From: Methylobacterium frigidaeris
Lineage (GTDB): Bacteria > Pseudomonadota > Alphaproteobacteria > Rhizobiales > Beijerinckiaceae
NCBI RefSeq assembly: GCF_022179185.1
Contig: NZ_BPQJ01000022.1
Span: 57,930 to 111,321, forward strand
DNA length: 53,392 bases
Reading direction: 5' to 3'
Shown: piece by piece, positions 16,432-25,415 of the stretch
Layout: every line of letters starts with the position of its first letter
How positions within the stretch are numbered: position 1 is the stretch's first letter
Notes under the pieces: model-generated
What the model saw: the letters and a program-made list of their open reading frames with translations, nothing else
What the model was told of the DNA's origin: nothing
Databases searched by the model: none
Made by a program: the position numbers and the translations under genes

Positions 16432-17175
16432 TCAGTTCAGGCGCCGGGCGGAGAGGATGGCGCGGGCGCGCTCGAGGTCGTGCGGCGTGTCGACGCCGAG
16501 GGGCACGTCGTCGACCACCACCGCGTCGATCCGCATCCCGGCCTCGAGCGCGCGCAGCTGCTCGAGCTTCTCCCGCTGCTCCAGCGGGCTCGGCGGCAGG
16601 GACACGAAGCGGGCGAGCGCCCGCCGGCGATAGGCGTAGAGCCCGATATGGTGGAGGAGCGGGCCGTCGCCGTACGGCGCGGTGGCCCGGGTGAAGTAGA
16701 GCGCCCGCAGCCGCCGAGGGCCGACCTCGGAGCCGATCAGCTTGACGACGCTCGGCTCGGTCCGCTCCTCCGGCCGGGTGATGACCGCGCAGAGCGTCGC
16801 GATGTCGACCGACCGGTCGGCCAGCGGCACGATCGAGGCGGCGATGGCGCCCGGATCGATGGTCGGCAGGTCGCCCTGCACGTTCACCACCACGTCGTGG
16901 CGCCCCTCCGGGTCGATCACCTCCAGGGCTTCGGCCAGGCGATCGGAGCCGGAGGGGTGGTCGGGCCGTGTCATCACCGCGAGGCCGCCCGCCGCCTCGA
17001 CCACTTGCACGATCTCGGCCGTGTCGGTGCAGACCACCACCGGGCCGATGCCGGCCTCCACCGCCCGGCGCCACACATGCACGATCATCGGCGCACCGGC
17101 GATGTCGGCCAGCGGCTTCTCGGGCAGGCGGGTGGCGGCGAGGCGGGCGGGGATCAGGACGAGGGGATCGGACAT
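16432..17175 (-). CDS. kdsB: 3-deoxy-manno-octulosonate cytidylyltransferase (CMP-Kdo synthetase)
   Basis: It activates Kdo with CTP for transfer onto lipid A in lipopolysaccharide synthesis. The 247-residue length is typical. The nucleotide-binding start LVLIPARLAATRLPEKPL is at residues 5-22, followed by VVNVQGDLP with the metal-binding Asp, SGSDRLAEAL and the late GVDTPHDLE. ATG 17175 is chosen because the extension to 17250 precedes the universal nucleotide-binding strand with unrelated residues. It is followed by pheA and is divergent from cycM. Confidence 0.95.
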   Translation of the reverse strand: MSDPLVLIPARLAATRLPEKPLADIAGAPMIVHVWRRAVEAGIGPVVVCTDTAEIVQVVEAAGGLAVMTRPDHPSGSDRLAEALEVIDPEGRHDVVVNVQGDLPTIDPGAIAASIVPLADRSVDIATLCAVITRPEERTEPSVVKLIGSEVGPRRLRALYFTRATAPYGDGPLLHHIGLYAYRRRALARFVSLPPSPLEQREKLEQLRALEAGMRIDAVVVDDVPLGVDTPHDLERARAILSARRLN

Positions 17176-17454
17176 GCGGTGAGTTCGGTCTTCGAATGAC
17201 GGTGCGCCCGGCAAGCCGCGGCTCTTAGCAGCGCCGGCCGGGCTTGTCATGGCAGAGAGGGCTCATGGCGCGCGGCAGCCCCCCGGACCGTGGCTCCGTC
17301 CACACGCCCGCGCTCTGCGACGAACCGACGATGTTTAGAGCCATTGTCAACGGTGTTGCAGAACGGCTAAGCACCGGCGGACCTTCACTGCGGCGTGGCG
17401 CCGGGCCGCGCCTCGCATCGCCCCTGCTCACCGGAGCATCGGAGCTGCCGAGAC

Positions 17455-17994
17455 ATGGATTCCTTCGAGCTTAACAAGATCGCCGGCGCAGTGCTCGGCG
17501 CCCTGCTCCTCGCGATGGGGACGGGGTTCCTGGCCGAGTTGATCTACAAGCCGAAGCCGGCGGGTGATCGCGGCTACGCGCTCCCGGCCGCCGAGGAGAA
17601 TGCCGGCGCCGCCGCGCCGGCCGCCGCCAAGGAGGAGCCGCTGCCCGTGCGCCTCGCCAGCGCCGACGCCGCCAAGGGCCAGGCCGCGGCCAAGAAGTGC
17701 ATGGCCTGCCACAGCTTCGAGAAGGGTGGTCCGAACAAGGTCGGCCCCGACCTGTACGGCGTCGTCGAGCGCCCGAAGGGCGGCCACGAGGGCTTCAGCT
17801 ACTCGGCCGCCATGAAGGCCAAGGGTGGCAACTGGACCTACGAGGACCTGGACCACTTCCTCCACGCCCCGAAGCAGTTCGTGCAGGGCACCATCATGGC
17901 CTTCGCGGGCGTGCCCTCGGGCGCCGAGCGGGCCGACATCCTGGCCTACCTCAAGACCCTGTCCGACAAGCCGGTCGACTTCCCGAAGCCCTGA
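17455..17994 (+). CDS. cycM: membrane-anchored cytochrome c (CycM type)
   Basis: This is a 179-residue class I cytochrome c anchored by an N-terminal helix (residues 9-30) that is not cleaved, facing the periplasm. An Ala/Pro-rich linker (about 43-65) leads to the haem domain with CMACH (C82, C85, H86). The methionine axial ligand is expected at M148 in TIMAF. It resembles Bradyrhizobium CycM, which carries electrons from the bc1 complex to an aa3-type oxidase. The start is ATG 17455, just before MDSFELNKIAG, which is conserved in this type. A strong terminator follows 28 nt after the stop. It is divergent from kdsB-pheA. Confidence 0.92.
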   Translation: MDSFELNKIAGAVLGALLLAMGTGFLAELIYKPKPAGDRGYALPAAEENAGAAAPAAAKEEPLPVRLASADAAKGQAAAKKCMACHSFEKGGPNKVGPDLYGVVERPKGGHEGFSYSAAMKAKGGNWTYEDLDHFLHAPKQFVQGTIMAFAGVPSGAERADILAYLKTLSDKPVDFPKP

Positions 17995-18022
17995 CGGGCG
18001 TCGCCAGGACCGCGTGACCGCG

Positions 18023-18048
18023 AGGCCGGGCGAGAGCCCGGCCTTTTT
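18023..18048 (+). terminator. Rho-independent terminator of cycM
   Basis: AGGCCGGGC and GCCCGGCCT form a perfect 9-bp stem with a GAGA loop, followed directly by TTTTT. It ends the cycM transcript. Confidence 0.92.
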
Positions 18049-18310
18049 GCATGGCACGGACGCCGCGACCCCACGCACCCGACGCCAACCCGCGTGGCGG
18101 TCGGTGGAGCGCGACCGGCGATGGCCGGCATCCCGGTTTTCGCGCGACCATCATCAAGTCATTGGTAGAGCTTAATTTTCATCGTCAGAGACTAAATTCT
18201 TCTCATCGACCCCACGCGGACCGTGACTTTTCCGGAGCGCGTTGCAGAATCACACTGGACATCAAAGTGTATTTGTAGGCGACTCGCTGCCCGCAACGAG
18301 GGATTTGGGC
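18049..18310. other. AT-richer leader before the Hint gene
   Basis: There is no gene in these 262 bases. From about 18150 the composition falls well below the surrounding GC level (for example GCTTAATTTTCATCG and GACTAAATTCTTC), and this continues into the first half of the Hint gene. It probably contains the promoter of that gene, but no consensus pair could be assigned with confidence. Confidence 0.5.
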
Positions 18311-19360
18311 ATGGCCAGCGTCAACGTCGGATTCAGCTTTCGCGATGCCGGCGGCACGTCCAATTTTGCCCAAGGAACTTTCACGCTGGACGATCAGTCC
18401 GGTGTCGTCTCGGGAATGTCCGGGACGATCGGCGGCGTTTCGATACAGGGCCTCTCGACCTATCGCGATGCAAGCAACACCTTGTACAAGGAGGCCGTTT
18501 TTGGCCGTCCTGGCGGCTCTTCCGTCTATCACTGGAGCGCCGACAGTCGTGGGCTGTCGTTTACCGTCGGCACTATTCAGTATAATCTGAATGGCGCAAC
18601 TGGTATGGGCTTCGGAAGGGAGGCGCAACTCGGCAATATACTCTATGCGACCGACGGATCGAGCCGAACCGTCGATTTTTATACCGACACAGCGGTCCAG
18701 AGCGGCACATTGGTGCCGATCGTGTGCTTCACCACCGGCACGCGCATCCGCACGACCCGCGGGGAGATCGCGGTCGAGGCGCTCCGGGTCGGCGACGAGG
18801 CGGTGACCACCTCCGGCGCCCTGCGGCCGATCACCTGGATCGGGCATCGCGACCTCGACGGCGCCGGCACGGTCCTGCCGCACGATCAGCAGCCGATCCG
18901 CATCCGCGCCGGCGCCTTCGGGCCGGGCCTTCCCGCCCGCGACCTCTCGCTCTCCCCCGGCCATCCCGTCCTGGTCGGGGCCGGTGCGGACGGGGAGGGA
19001 GGCCATCTCGTGCCGGTGATGTGCCTGATCAACGGCACAACCATCACCCGCGAGCCCGCCACCTCCGTGACCTACTGGCACGTCGAACTCGATTCCCACG
19101 ACATCCTGCTCGCCGAGGGCCTTCCGGCCGAGAGCTACCTCGACTGGGGCGACCGCCCCTTCTTCACGGAAGCCTCCGACCACGCCCTGCACAATCCCGA
19201 CTTCGTCGTGCCGGGTCTCGCTGCCCGCTGCCGGCCGGTGGCTTTCGACGGGCCGGTGGTCGAGGCCGAGCGGGCGCGCCTGTCGGGCGTGTTCGCCGCG
19301 GCTTTGGGCGCCGCTTGCGCCTGGGACGAGGCCGAGCGTTTCAGCTGGCTGGCTGCCTGA
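18311..19360 (+). CDS. Hint-domain protein with composition-distinct N-terminal half
   Basis: This 349-residue protein has an N-terminal region (1 to about 135), Gly/Ser/Thr-rich and predicted as beta-strand, that resembles no family I recognise. A C-terminal Hint_2 (hedgehog/intein-like) domain begins at C139 in CFTTGTRIRTTRGEIAVEAL. It contains the B-block LSLSPGHPVLV and the late YWHVELDSHDILLAEGLPAE and YLDWGDRPFF. Cys1 and the B-block His are present, so autoprocessing is possible. The gene is split in base composition: the first half is near 50% GC and the Hint half about 70%. ATG 18311 is chosen because GAGGG lies 8 nt upstream; TTG 18242 is possible. No signal peptide is seen. Function is unknown. 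Confidence 0.8.
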   Translation: MASVNVGFSFRDAGGTSNFAQGTFTLDDQSGVVSGMSGTIGGVSIQGLSTYRDASNTLYKEAVFGRPGGSSVYHWSADSRGLSFTVGTIQYNLNGATGMGFGREAQLGNILYATDGSSRTVDFYTDTAVQSGTLVPIVCFTTGTRIRTTRGEIAVEALRVGDEAVTTSGALRPITWIGHRDLDGAGTVLPHDQQPIRIRAGAFGPGLPARDLSLSPGHPVLVGAGADGEGGHLVPVMCLINGTTITREPATSVTYWHVELDSHDILLAEGLPAESYLDWGDRPFFTEASDHALHNPDFVVPGLAARCRPVAFDGPVVEAERARLSGVFAAALGAACAWDEAERFSWLAA

Positions 19361-19576
19361 TCGGGAGCCGATCCGGCGCGCCGATACGCGCCCGGCAGCC
19401 GCGCTCTCGAGGAGAGGAGCCATCCCGCGGCGCGCTCACGACGAACGGCTGCGGCGGAGCGACGAGACCGCTTCGTCGCGTTTCCGCCCCCTGCGCCGAC
19501 GCGCCCGGGTTGGCGGAGCCGCACCCCGCGACCTAGAACGGTAGGCGAGACTGTCCCAGCCGGAGGATCGCCCCGC

Positions 19577-21490
19577 GTGATCGCACGCCCCCTCACTCGC
19601 CGCGCCGCCCTCGCCCTTGCACCCGCTCTCCTCGGCCTCGCCGCCGTGCCGGCCGGGGCTCGTGCGCAGGGCGCCCCCTCAGGCAGCGGTGCCGTTTCCC
19701 CCGGCGGGGGCTGGCGCCACGGCCTGTCGCTCCTCGGCGAGCCGAAATACCCGGCGGACTTCACGCATTTCGACTATGCCGACCCGAACGCCCCGAAGGG
19801 CGGTCTGGTGCGGTTCGGCTCGCAAGGCTCGTTCGACAATTTCAACCTGATCGTCGCCGGGGTGAAGGGCGATCTCGAGAGCCAGATCCCGCTGATCTAC
19901 GACACCCTGCTGGCCCAGGCCCAGGACGAGCCCTCGACCTATTACGGCCTGCTGGCCGACGGCGTGCGGCCGGCCGAGGACCTCGGCAGCGTCGTCTATC
20001 GCCTGCGGCCGGAAGCGCGCTGGCACGACGGCCAACCGGTGACGCCGGACGACGTGGTGTTCTCCTTCACAGTGCTGAAGGAGAACAGCCCGCAATACGC
20101 CGCCTACTACCACAACGTGACGAAGGCCGAGGTGGTGGGCGCGCACGAGGTGCGCTTCACCTTCTCGGAGACCGGCAACCGCGAACTGCCCCAGATCGTG
20201 GGTCAGCTCCCGGTGCTGCCCAAGCACTGGTGGGAGGGCAAGGACGCATCGGGCCGGACCCGCAACCCGACCGAGACGACGCTTGAGATCCCGCTCGGCT
20301 CCGGCCCCTACCGCCTCGCCCGTTTCGAGGCCGGCCGCACCGCCACCTACGAGCGGGTGCCGGATTACTGGGGCCGCGACCTGGCCGTGAACCGGGGGGC
20401 CAACAACTTCGACACCCAGCGCGCCGAGTATTTTCGCGATGCGACGGTGATGATCGAGGCGTTCAAGGCCGACCAGTTCGACTGGCGCACCGAGAACATC
20501 GCCCGCAACTGGGCCACTGCCTATGACGGCTTCCCGGCCTTGCGCGAGGGGCGGATCGTCAAGGAGGAGTTCCCGCAGGCCGGCATGGGCATCATGCAGG
20601 CCTTCACCCTCAACCTGCGCCGCAAGAAATTCGCCGATGCGCGTGTGCGCCGCGCCTTCAACCTCGCCTTCGACTTCGAGGAGATGAACCGCACCCTGTT
20701 CTACGGGCTCTACAAGCGGGTCGATTCGTACTTCTTCGGCACCGAGCTGGCCTCGTCCGGCCTGCCGGAGGGCCACGAGCGGGCGATCCTGGAGAGCATC
20801 AAGGACAAGGTGCCGGCCTCCGTCTTCACCACGCCGTACAAGAACCCGGTCAACGGTTCGCCCGAAGCGGTGCGCGCCAACCTGCGCGAGGCGGTGCGCC
20901 TGTTCCAGGAGGCGGGCTACGAGATCCGCGGCAACCAGATGGTCGAGAAGGCTTCAGGCCAGCCCTTCACGGTCGAGTTCCTCGGCTACGACAACTCGGC
21001 CGAGCGGATCGTGCTGCCCTACCGCGCCGTCCTGGAGCGCATCGGCCTCAAGGTGTCGTTGCGGGTGGTCGATCCGGCCCAGTACCAGAACCTCGCCCGC
21101 AGCTTCGACTTCGACGCGCTCGCGCTCAGCAACTGGGCTCAATCGCTCTCGCCGGGCAACGAGCAGCGTGACTTCTGGGGCTCGGCCGCCGCCGACCGGC
21201 CGGGCTCGCGCAACCTCGCGGGCATCAAGGATCCGGGGATCGACGCGCTCATCGACAAGGTGATCTATGCCGGCGACCGCGAGGAGCTGGTGGCGGCGAC
21301 CCGCGCCCTCGACCGCGTGCTGCTCGCCCACGATTACGTCGTGCCGCAATGGTCCTCGAACGTGTCCCGGACCCTGCGCTGGAACCGCTTCGGCCATCCG
21401 GCGACCCTGCCGAAATACGGCGCCTCGGGCTTCCCGACGACGTGGTGGTACGATCAAAACTTGGCCGCCAAGACCGGGGCGGCGCGGTGA
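19577..21490 (+). CDS. yejA: extracellular solute-binding protein family 5 (YejA-like), first copy
   Basis: This is a 637-residue periplasmic binding protein of a peptide-type ABC importer. The signal region reads RPLTRRAALALAPALLGLAA with a twin Arg, cut near ARAQG. The mature protein has the YejA/SBP_bac_5 pattern: HGLSLLGEPKYPADFTHFDY, LVYRLRPEARWHDGQPVTPDDVVFSF in modified form, GSGPYR, then a long C-lobe ending with WWYDQN. YejA proteins of about 600 residues bind peptides and, in E. coli, microcin C. The start is GTG 19577. Its stop overlaps the ATG of the second copy, so the two are translationally coupled. Confidence 0.9.
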   Translation: MIARPLTRRAALALAPALLGLAAVPAGARAQGAPSGSGAVSPGGGWRHGLSLLGEPKYPADFTHFDYADPNAPKGGLVRFGSQGSFDNFNLIVAGVKGDLESQIPLIYDTLLAQAQDEPSTYYGLLADGVRPAEDLGSVVYRLRPEARWHDGQPVTPDDVVFSFTVLKENSPQYAAYYHNVTKAEVVGAHEVRFTFSETGNRELPQIVGQLPVLPKHWWEGKDASGRTRNPTETTLEIPLGSGPYRLARFEAGRTATYERVPDYWGRDLAVNRGANNFDTQRAEYFRDATVMIEAFKADQFDWRTENIARNWATAYDGFPALREGRIVKEEFPQAGMGIMQAFTLNLRRKKFADARVRRAFNLAFDFEEMNRTLFYGLYKRVDSYFFGTELASSGLPEGHERAILESIKDKVPASVFTTPYKNPVNGSPEAVRANLREAVRLFQEAGYEIRGNQMVEKASGQPFTVEFLGYDNSAERIVLPYRAVLERIGLKVSLRVVDPAQYQNLARSFDFDALALSNWAQSLSPGNEQRDFWGSAAADRPGSRNLAGIKDPGIDALIDKVIYAGDREELVAATRALDRVLLAHDYVVPQWSSNVSRTLRWNRFGHPATLPKYGASGFPTTWWYDQNLAAKTGAAR

Positions 21491-23331
21491 TGCGCCGGCG
21501 CACCTTCCTCGCCGGGAGCGGGGCGGCGTTGCTCGCTGGCCCGCTCCCGGCTTTCGCGGCCGAGCCTGAGCGACACGGCCTGTCGAGCTTCGGCGACCTG
21601 AAATACCCGGCGGACTTCCCGCGCTTCGACTACGTCGACCCGCTGGCGCCGAAGGGCGGCACCTTCTCGGCGCAGCTCTCGACGACGAGCGGCAACCAGG
21701 CCTTCGAGACCTTCAACACCCTCAACATCTACGTACTGAAGGGCGACGGCGCCGCCGGCATGGACCTGACCTTCGACAGCCTGATGGTCCGGGCCCTCGA
21801 CGAGCCGGACGCGGTCTACGGCCTCGTCGCCCGCAGCGTGTCGGTGAGCAGCGATGGGCTGGCCTACCGCTTCGCGCTTCGGCCCCAGGCCCGCTTCCAC
21901 GACGGCTCGCGGCTCACCGCCCGCGACGTCGCCTTCTCGATCACGACGTTGAAGGAGAAGGGCCATCCACGGATCGCCGCGGTGTTGCGCGACGTCGCCG
22001 GGGCGAGTGCGGAGGGCGACGACGCGGTAGTGGTGCGCTTCGCGCCCGGCCGCAGCCGTGACCTGCCGCTGATCGTCGCCGACCTGCCGATCTTCTCGGA
22101 AGCCTATTACCGGGACCGCGACTTCGAGGCCTCGACGCTGGAGCCGCCCCTCGGCTCCGGGCCCTACCGGGTGGCGCGGTTCGAGGTCGGCCGCTTCATC
22201 GCCTTCGAGCGCCTGGCGGATTACTGGGGCGCCGACCTTCCGGTGACCGTCGGCCAGAACAATTTCGGTGAGATCCGCTACGAGTATTTCCGCGACCGCG
22301 ACGTCGCCTTCGAGGCGTTCAAGGCCGGCACCTTCACCTGGCGGGAGGAATTCACCTCGCGGGTCTGGGCCACGGGCTACGACTTCCCGGCCGCCCAGGA
22401 GGGCCGGGTCAAGCGCGAGACGGTGCCGGACGCCACGCCCTCGGGCACGCAAGGGTGGTTCCTCAACACCCGCCGGCCGGTCTTCCGCGATCCCCGCATC
22501 CGCGAGGCGATCGGGCTCGCCTTCGACTTCGAGTGGTCGAACCAGAACCTGATGTACGGCGCGTACAAGCGCACCGCCTCGTTCTTCGAGAATTCCGATC
22601 TCAAGGCGGAGGGGATGCCGAGCCCCGACGAGCTGGCGCTCCTCGAGCCGTTCCGGGGCCAGGTGCCCGACGACGTGTTCGGCGAGCCGTGGTCGCCACC
22701 GCGCTCGGACGGGTCGGGCCAGGACCGGGCCCTGCTGCGCCGGGCCGACACGCTGCTGCGCCAGGCCGGCTGCACCCGCGACGGCGGGGTGATGAAGCTG
22801 CCCGACGGCCAGCCGCTCGCCTTCGAGTTCCTGGATTCCTCCCCGGTCTTCCAGCCGCTGCTGCAATCCTACATCAAGAACCTGAGCCTCCTCGGCATCC
22901 GGGCGAGTTCGCGCCTCGTCGACGCGGCGCAGTACCAGGCGCGGCTGAAGGAGTTCGACTTCGACGTGGTCTCGGCCCGGTTCGGCGGCTCGGTCACCCC
23001 GGGCGCGACCTTGCGCGAGGTCTATGGCAGCCGCGCGGCCCGGACGCCGGGCTCGCAGAACCTCGCCGGCATTGAGAACCCGGCCGCCGACGCGATGCTC
23101 GACCGGATCGCCGACGCCGCCTCGCGGCCGGCGCTCACCACCGCCTGCCGGGCCCTCGATCGGGTGCTGCGGGCCGGGCGCTACTGGGTGCCGATGTGGT
23201 ACGGCGCCACCCACCGCCTCGCGCTCTGGGACATGTACGGTCGGCCGCGCGACTTGCCGAGATACGGTCTCGGCGTGCCCGCCCTGTGGTGGCACGACGC
23301 CGACAGGGCAAGAAAGATCGGACGGACCTGA
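21490..23331 (+). CDS. extracellular solute-binding protein family 5 (YejA-like), second copy
   Basis: This 613-residue paralogue of the preceding gene shares HGLSSFGDLKYPADFPRFDY, GSGPYRVARFE and the end ALWWHD. Divergence is substantial (many unmatched loops), so it is an old duplication and probably differs in ligand. The N-terminus MRRRTFLAGSGAALLAGPLP is a good twin-arginine signal. ATG 21490 overlaps the upstream stop (TGATG arrangement), which fixes the start. It is followed 106 nt later by yejB. Tandem yejA genes before yejB are seen in other alphaproteobacteria, where one transporter uses two receptors; that is an inference here. Confidence 0.88.
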   Translation: MRRRTFLAGSGAALLAGPLPAFAAEPERHGLSSFGDLKYPADFPRFDYVDPLAPKGGTFSAQLSTTSGNQAFETFNTLNIYVLKGDGAAGMDLTFDSLMVRALDEPDAVYGLVARSVSVSSDGLAYRFALRPQARFHDGSRLTARDVAFSITTLKEKGHPRIAAVLRDVAGASAEGDDAVVVRFAPGRSRDLPLIVADLPIFSEAYYRDRDFEASTLEPPLGSGPYRVARFEVGRFIAFERLADYWGADLPVTVGQNNFGEIRYEYFRDRDVAFEAFKAGTFTWREEFTSRVWATGYDFPAAQEGRVKRETVPDATPSGTQGWFLNTRRPVFRDPRIREAIGLAFDFEWSNQNLMYGAYKRTASFFENSDLKAEGMPSPDELALLEPFRGQVPDDVFGEPWSPPRSDGSGQDRALLRRADTLLRQAGCTRDGGVMKLPDGQPLAFEFLDSSPVFQPLLQSYIKNLSLLGIRASSRLVDAAQYQARLKEFDFDVVSARFGGSVTPGATLREVYGSRAARTPGSQNLAGIENPAADAMLDRIADAASRPALTTACRALDRVLRAGRYWVPMWYGATHRLALWDMYGRPRDLPRYGLGVPALWWHDADRARKIGRT

Positions 23332-23437
23332 GCGGAGAGCCGGGAGCCCGCTCCCGGCTCTCCGCTCATCAGCCCGCGCGGCGCTTGAGCGAAGCCGGGT
23401 TCCGCATCGCGAAGCAATCCATCGGACACCGTACCCC

Positions 23438-24541
23438 ATGGCCGCCTACATCCTGCGCCGCCTGCTCCTGATGATCCCGACGATCCTCGGGATCATGCTG
23501 ATCTCCTTCGTGATCGTGCAATTCGCCCCCGGCGGGCCGGTCGAGCGGGTGCTGGCCCAGCTCCAGGGCCAGAACACCGCCATGTCCCGGATCACCGGCG
23601 GCGGCGGCGACCTCGCCGGGCGCGGCACGACGCAGGGCGGGGGAGGGGAATCGAATTCCCGCTACCGCGGCGCGCAAGGGCTCGACCCGGCCTTCATCAA
23701 GCGCCTGGAGCAGCAATTCGGCTTCGACAAGCCGGCGCCCGAGCGCTTCCTGAAGATGCTGTGGGACTATGCCCGCTTCGATTTCGGCAAGAGCTACTTT
23801 CGCGACGTCTCGGTGCTCCAGCTCATCCGCGAGAAGCTGCCGGTCTCGATCAGCCTCGGCCTCTGGATGACGCTGATCTCCTACGCGATCTCGATTCCCC
23901 TCGGCATCCGCAAGGCGGTCCGCGACGGCTCGCCCTTCGACGTCTGGACCTCGGGGGTCGTCATCGTCGGCTACGCCATCCCGGGCTTCCTGTTCGCGAT
24001 CCTCTTGATCGTGCTCTTCGCCGGCGGCTCGTTCTGGCAGATCTTCCCCCTGCGGGGGCTCACCAGCGAGGGCTGGTCGCACTTCCCGCTCTGGCAGAAG
24101 GTGACGGACTACCTCTGGCACATCACCCTGCCGATCATCGCCATGGCGATCGGCGCCTTCGCCACCTCGACGCTGCTCACCAAGAACTCGTTCCTCGACG
24201 AGATCCGCAAGCAATACGTGCTGACCGCGCGGATGAAGGGCCTGTCCGAGCGCCAGGTGCTCTACGGCCACGTCTTCCGCAACGCGATGCTGATCGTGGT
24301 CGCGGGCTTCCCGGGCGCCTTCATCTCGGCCTTCTTCGCCGGATCGCTGCTGATCGAGACCATCTTCAGCCTCGACGGGCTCGGCCTGCTCTCGTTCGAG
24401 TCGATCGTGAACCGCGACTACCCGGTGGTGTTCGCCAACCTCTACATCTTCTCGCTGCTGGGCCTGGTGGTGAACCTGATCTCCGACCTGACCTATAGCT
24501 GGATCGACCCGCGGATCGACTTCGAGGCGCGGGCGGCGTAG
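23438..24541 (+). CDS. yejB: peptide ABC transporter permease YejB
   Basis: This 367-residue inner-membrane permease begins MAAYILRRLLLMIPTILGIM, a classic DppB/OppB-type first helix. It has a periplasmic Gly-rich loop (about residues 50-85) followed by RGAQGLDPAFIKRLEQQFGFDKPAPERF, characteristic of YejB. The permease core then follows with about five more helices and the ATPase-coupling EAA-type loop (ARMKGLSERQVLYGHVFRNA). The second permease (yejE) and the fused ATPase (yejF) that normally follow are not present in this window. A GC-rich repeat and grpE on the other strand follow instead. Confidence 0.93.
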   Translation: MAAYILRRLLLMIPTILGIMLISFVIVQFAPGGPVERVLAQLQGQNTAMSRITGGGGDLAGRGTTQGGGGESNSRYRGAQGLDPAFIKRLEQQFGFDKPAPERFLKMLWDYARFDFGKSYFRDVSVLQLIREKLPVSISLGLWMTLISYAISIPLGIRKAVRDGSPFDVWTSGVVIVGYAIPGFLFAILLIVLFAGGSFWQIFPLRGLTSEGWSHFPLWQKVTDYLWHITLPIIAMAIGAFATSTLLTKNSFLDEIRKQYVLTARMKGLSERQVLYGHVFRNAMLIVVAGFPGAFISAFFAGSLLIETIFSLDGLGLLSFESIVNRDYPVVFANLYIFSLLGLVVNLISDLTYSWIDPRIDFEARAA

Positions 24542-24556
24542 GGCGCGACATCCAAA

Positions 24557-24731
24557 CCCTCCCCCCTCTGCGGGGGAGGGTGCCCTGCACAGCGCGGCGG
24601 GAGAGGGGAACCCGCTTCCGGAGACGTCGCGACCATCCTGACGAGCGCCATACCAGGCACCGTCGCGGCGCTGCCCCTCTCCCGGCCTGCTCCGCAGGCT
24701 ACCCTCCCCGTAGAGGGGGGGAGGGTAGGAG
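24557..24731. repeat. paired CCCTCCCC palindromes after yejB
   Basis: CCCTCCCCCCTCTGCGGGGG and AGGG form one hairpin at the left end. CCCTCCCCGTAGAGGGGGGG and AGGG form another at the right end, each followed or preceded by GGGAGAGGGG / CCCCTCTCCC halves. The whole 175-bp block between yejB and grpE is therefore a large imperfect inverted repeat. It fills the space where yejE would be expected and could end transcription from both sides. Confidence 0.75.
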
Positions 24732-24755
24732 GCGTCGGCGCCTGTTTGGAACCGC

Positions 24756-25352
24756 TCAGCCTTCCGCCGGCTTCGCCTCGGCCTTCGGGCCGCCCTTCGC
24801 CACGCCCACCAGGGCCGGGCGCAGGACGCGCTCGCCGATGACGTAGCCCGACTGCACCACCTGCACGACCGTGCCGGAAGTCACGTCCGGGTTGGGCACC
24901 TCGAACATCGCCTGGTGCAGGTTGGGATCGAAGCGCTGGCCCTGCGGGTCGACCCGTTTCACGCCGTGACGCTCCAGGGTCTTGAGCAGGTCGCGCTCGG
25001 TCAGCTCGATTCCGTCGACCAGCGCCTTGAGCGGGCCTTCGGCGCTCGCGCGGGCGTCGGCCGGCACGCTCTCGAGGGCGCGGCGGACGTTGTCGGCGGC
25101 GTTGAGCATGTCGCGGGCGAAGTTCGTCACCGCGTAGGTGCGGGCGTCGGCCACCTCGCGCTCGGTGCGCCGGCGCAGGTTCTCCATGTCGGCGAGGGTG
25201 CGCAGCAGCTTGTCCTTGAGGTCGAGCTTCTCGGCCTCGAGCGCGGCGATCGCGTCGGCGGTGGGCGCGGCCTCCGGCGCGGAGGCGGGAGCGCCCTCGG
25301 CAGCCTCGGGCTCGTAAGCCCGCGCGGCGTTCTCCGTGTCGTTCGGCGTCAT
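24756..25352 (-). CDS. grpE: heat shock nucleotide exchange factor GrpE
   Basis: This is a 198-residue cytoplasmic cochaperone that releases ADP from DnaK. It has an acidic Ala/Pro/Glu-rich N-terminus (1 to about 30), a long coiled-coil helix (about 35-90, containing LRTLADMENLRRRTEREV) and the beta-domain with VDPQGQRFDPNLHQAMFEVP and VQSGYVIGERVLRPALVGVA, both diagnostic. The start is ATG 25352 or the ATG two codons upstream at 25358; GGA spacing favours 25352. It lies 58 nt downstream of glnD on the same strand, with a possible heat-shock promoter in the gap. hrcA and dnaK are not adjacent. Confidence 0.95.
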   Translation of the reverse strand: MTPNDTENAARAYEPEAAEGAPASAPEAAPTADAIAALEAEKLDLKDKLLRTLADMENLRRRTEREVADARTYAVTNFARDMLNAADNVRRALESVPADARASAEGPLKALVDGIELTERDLLKTLERHGVKRVDPQGQRFDPNLHQAMFEVPNPDVTSGTVVQVVQSGYVIGERVLRPALVGVAKGGPKAEAKPAEG

Positions 25353-25384
25353 TGTCATTCCAAAAATGGGTCTGGGAGTGACCC

Positions 25385-25415
25385 CGATATCAGGTGGGAG
25401 GCCGGCGAAATCAAG
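25385..25415 (-). promoter_or_regulatory. candidate RpoH-type promoter of grpE
   Basis: On the minus strand CTTGAT (25415-25410, overlapping the glnD stop) is followed by CCTGATATCG (25394-25385). CTTG and CCTGATA are 17 nt apart. This approximates the alphaproteobacterial sigma-32 pattern (CTTGAN near -35 and CCTATNT near -10), though the -10 carries an extra G. It is placed 33-60 bp before the grpE start. Confidence 0.4.

Noticed and set aside
23587..23690. Gly-rich insertion in YejB suspected as a repeat expansion or foreign segment
   Set aside because: A Gly-rich periplasmic loop followed by RGAQGLDP is usual in alphaproteobacterial YejB proteins.
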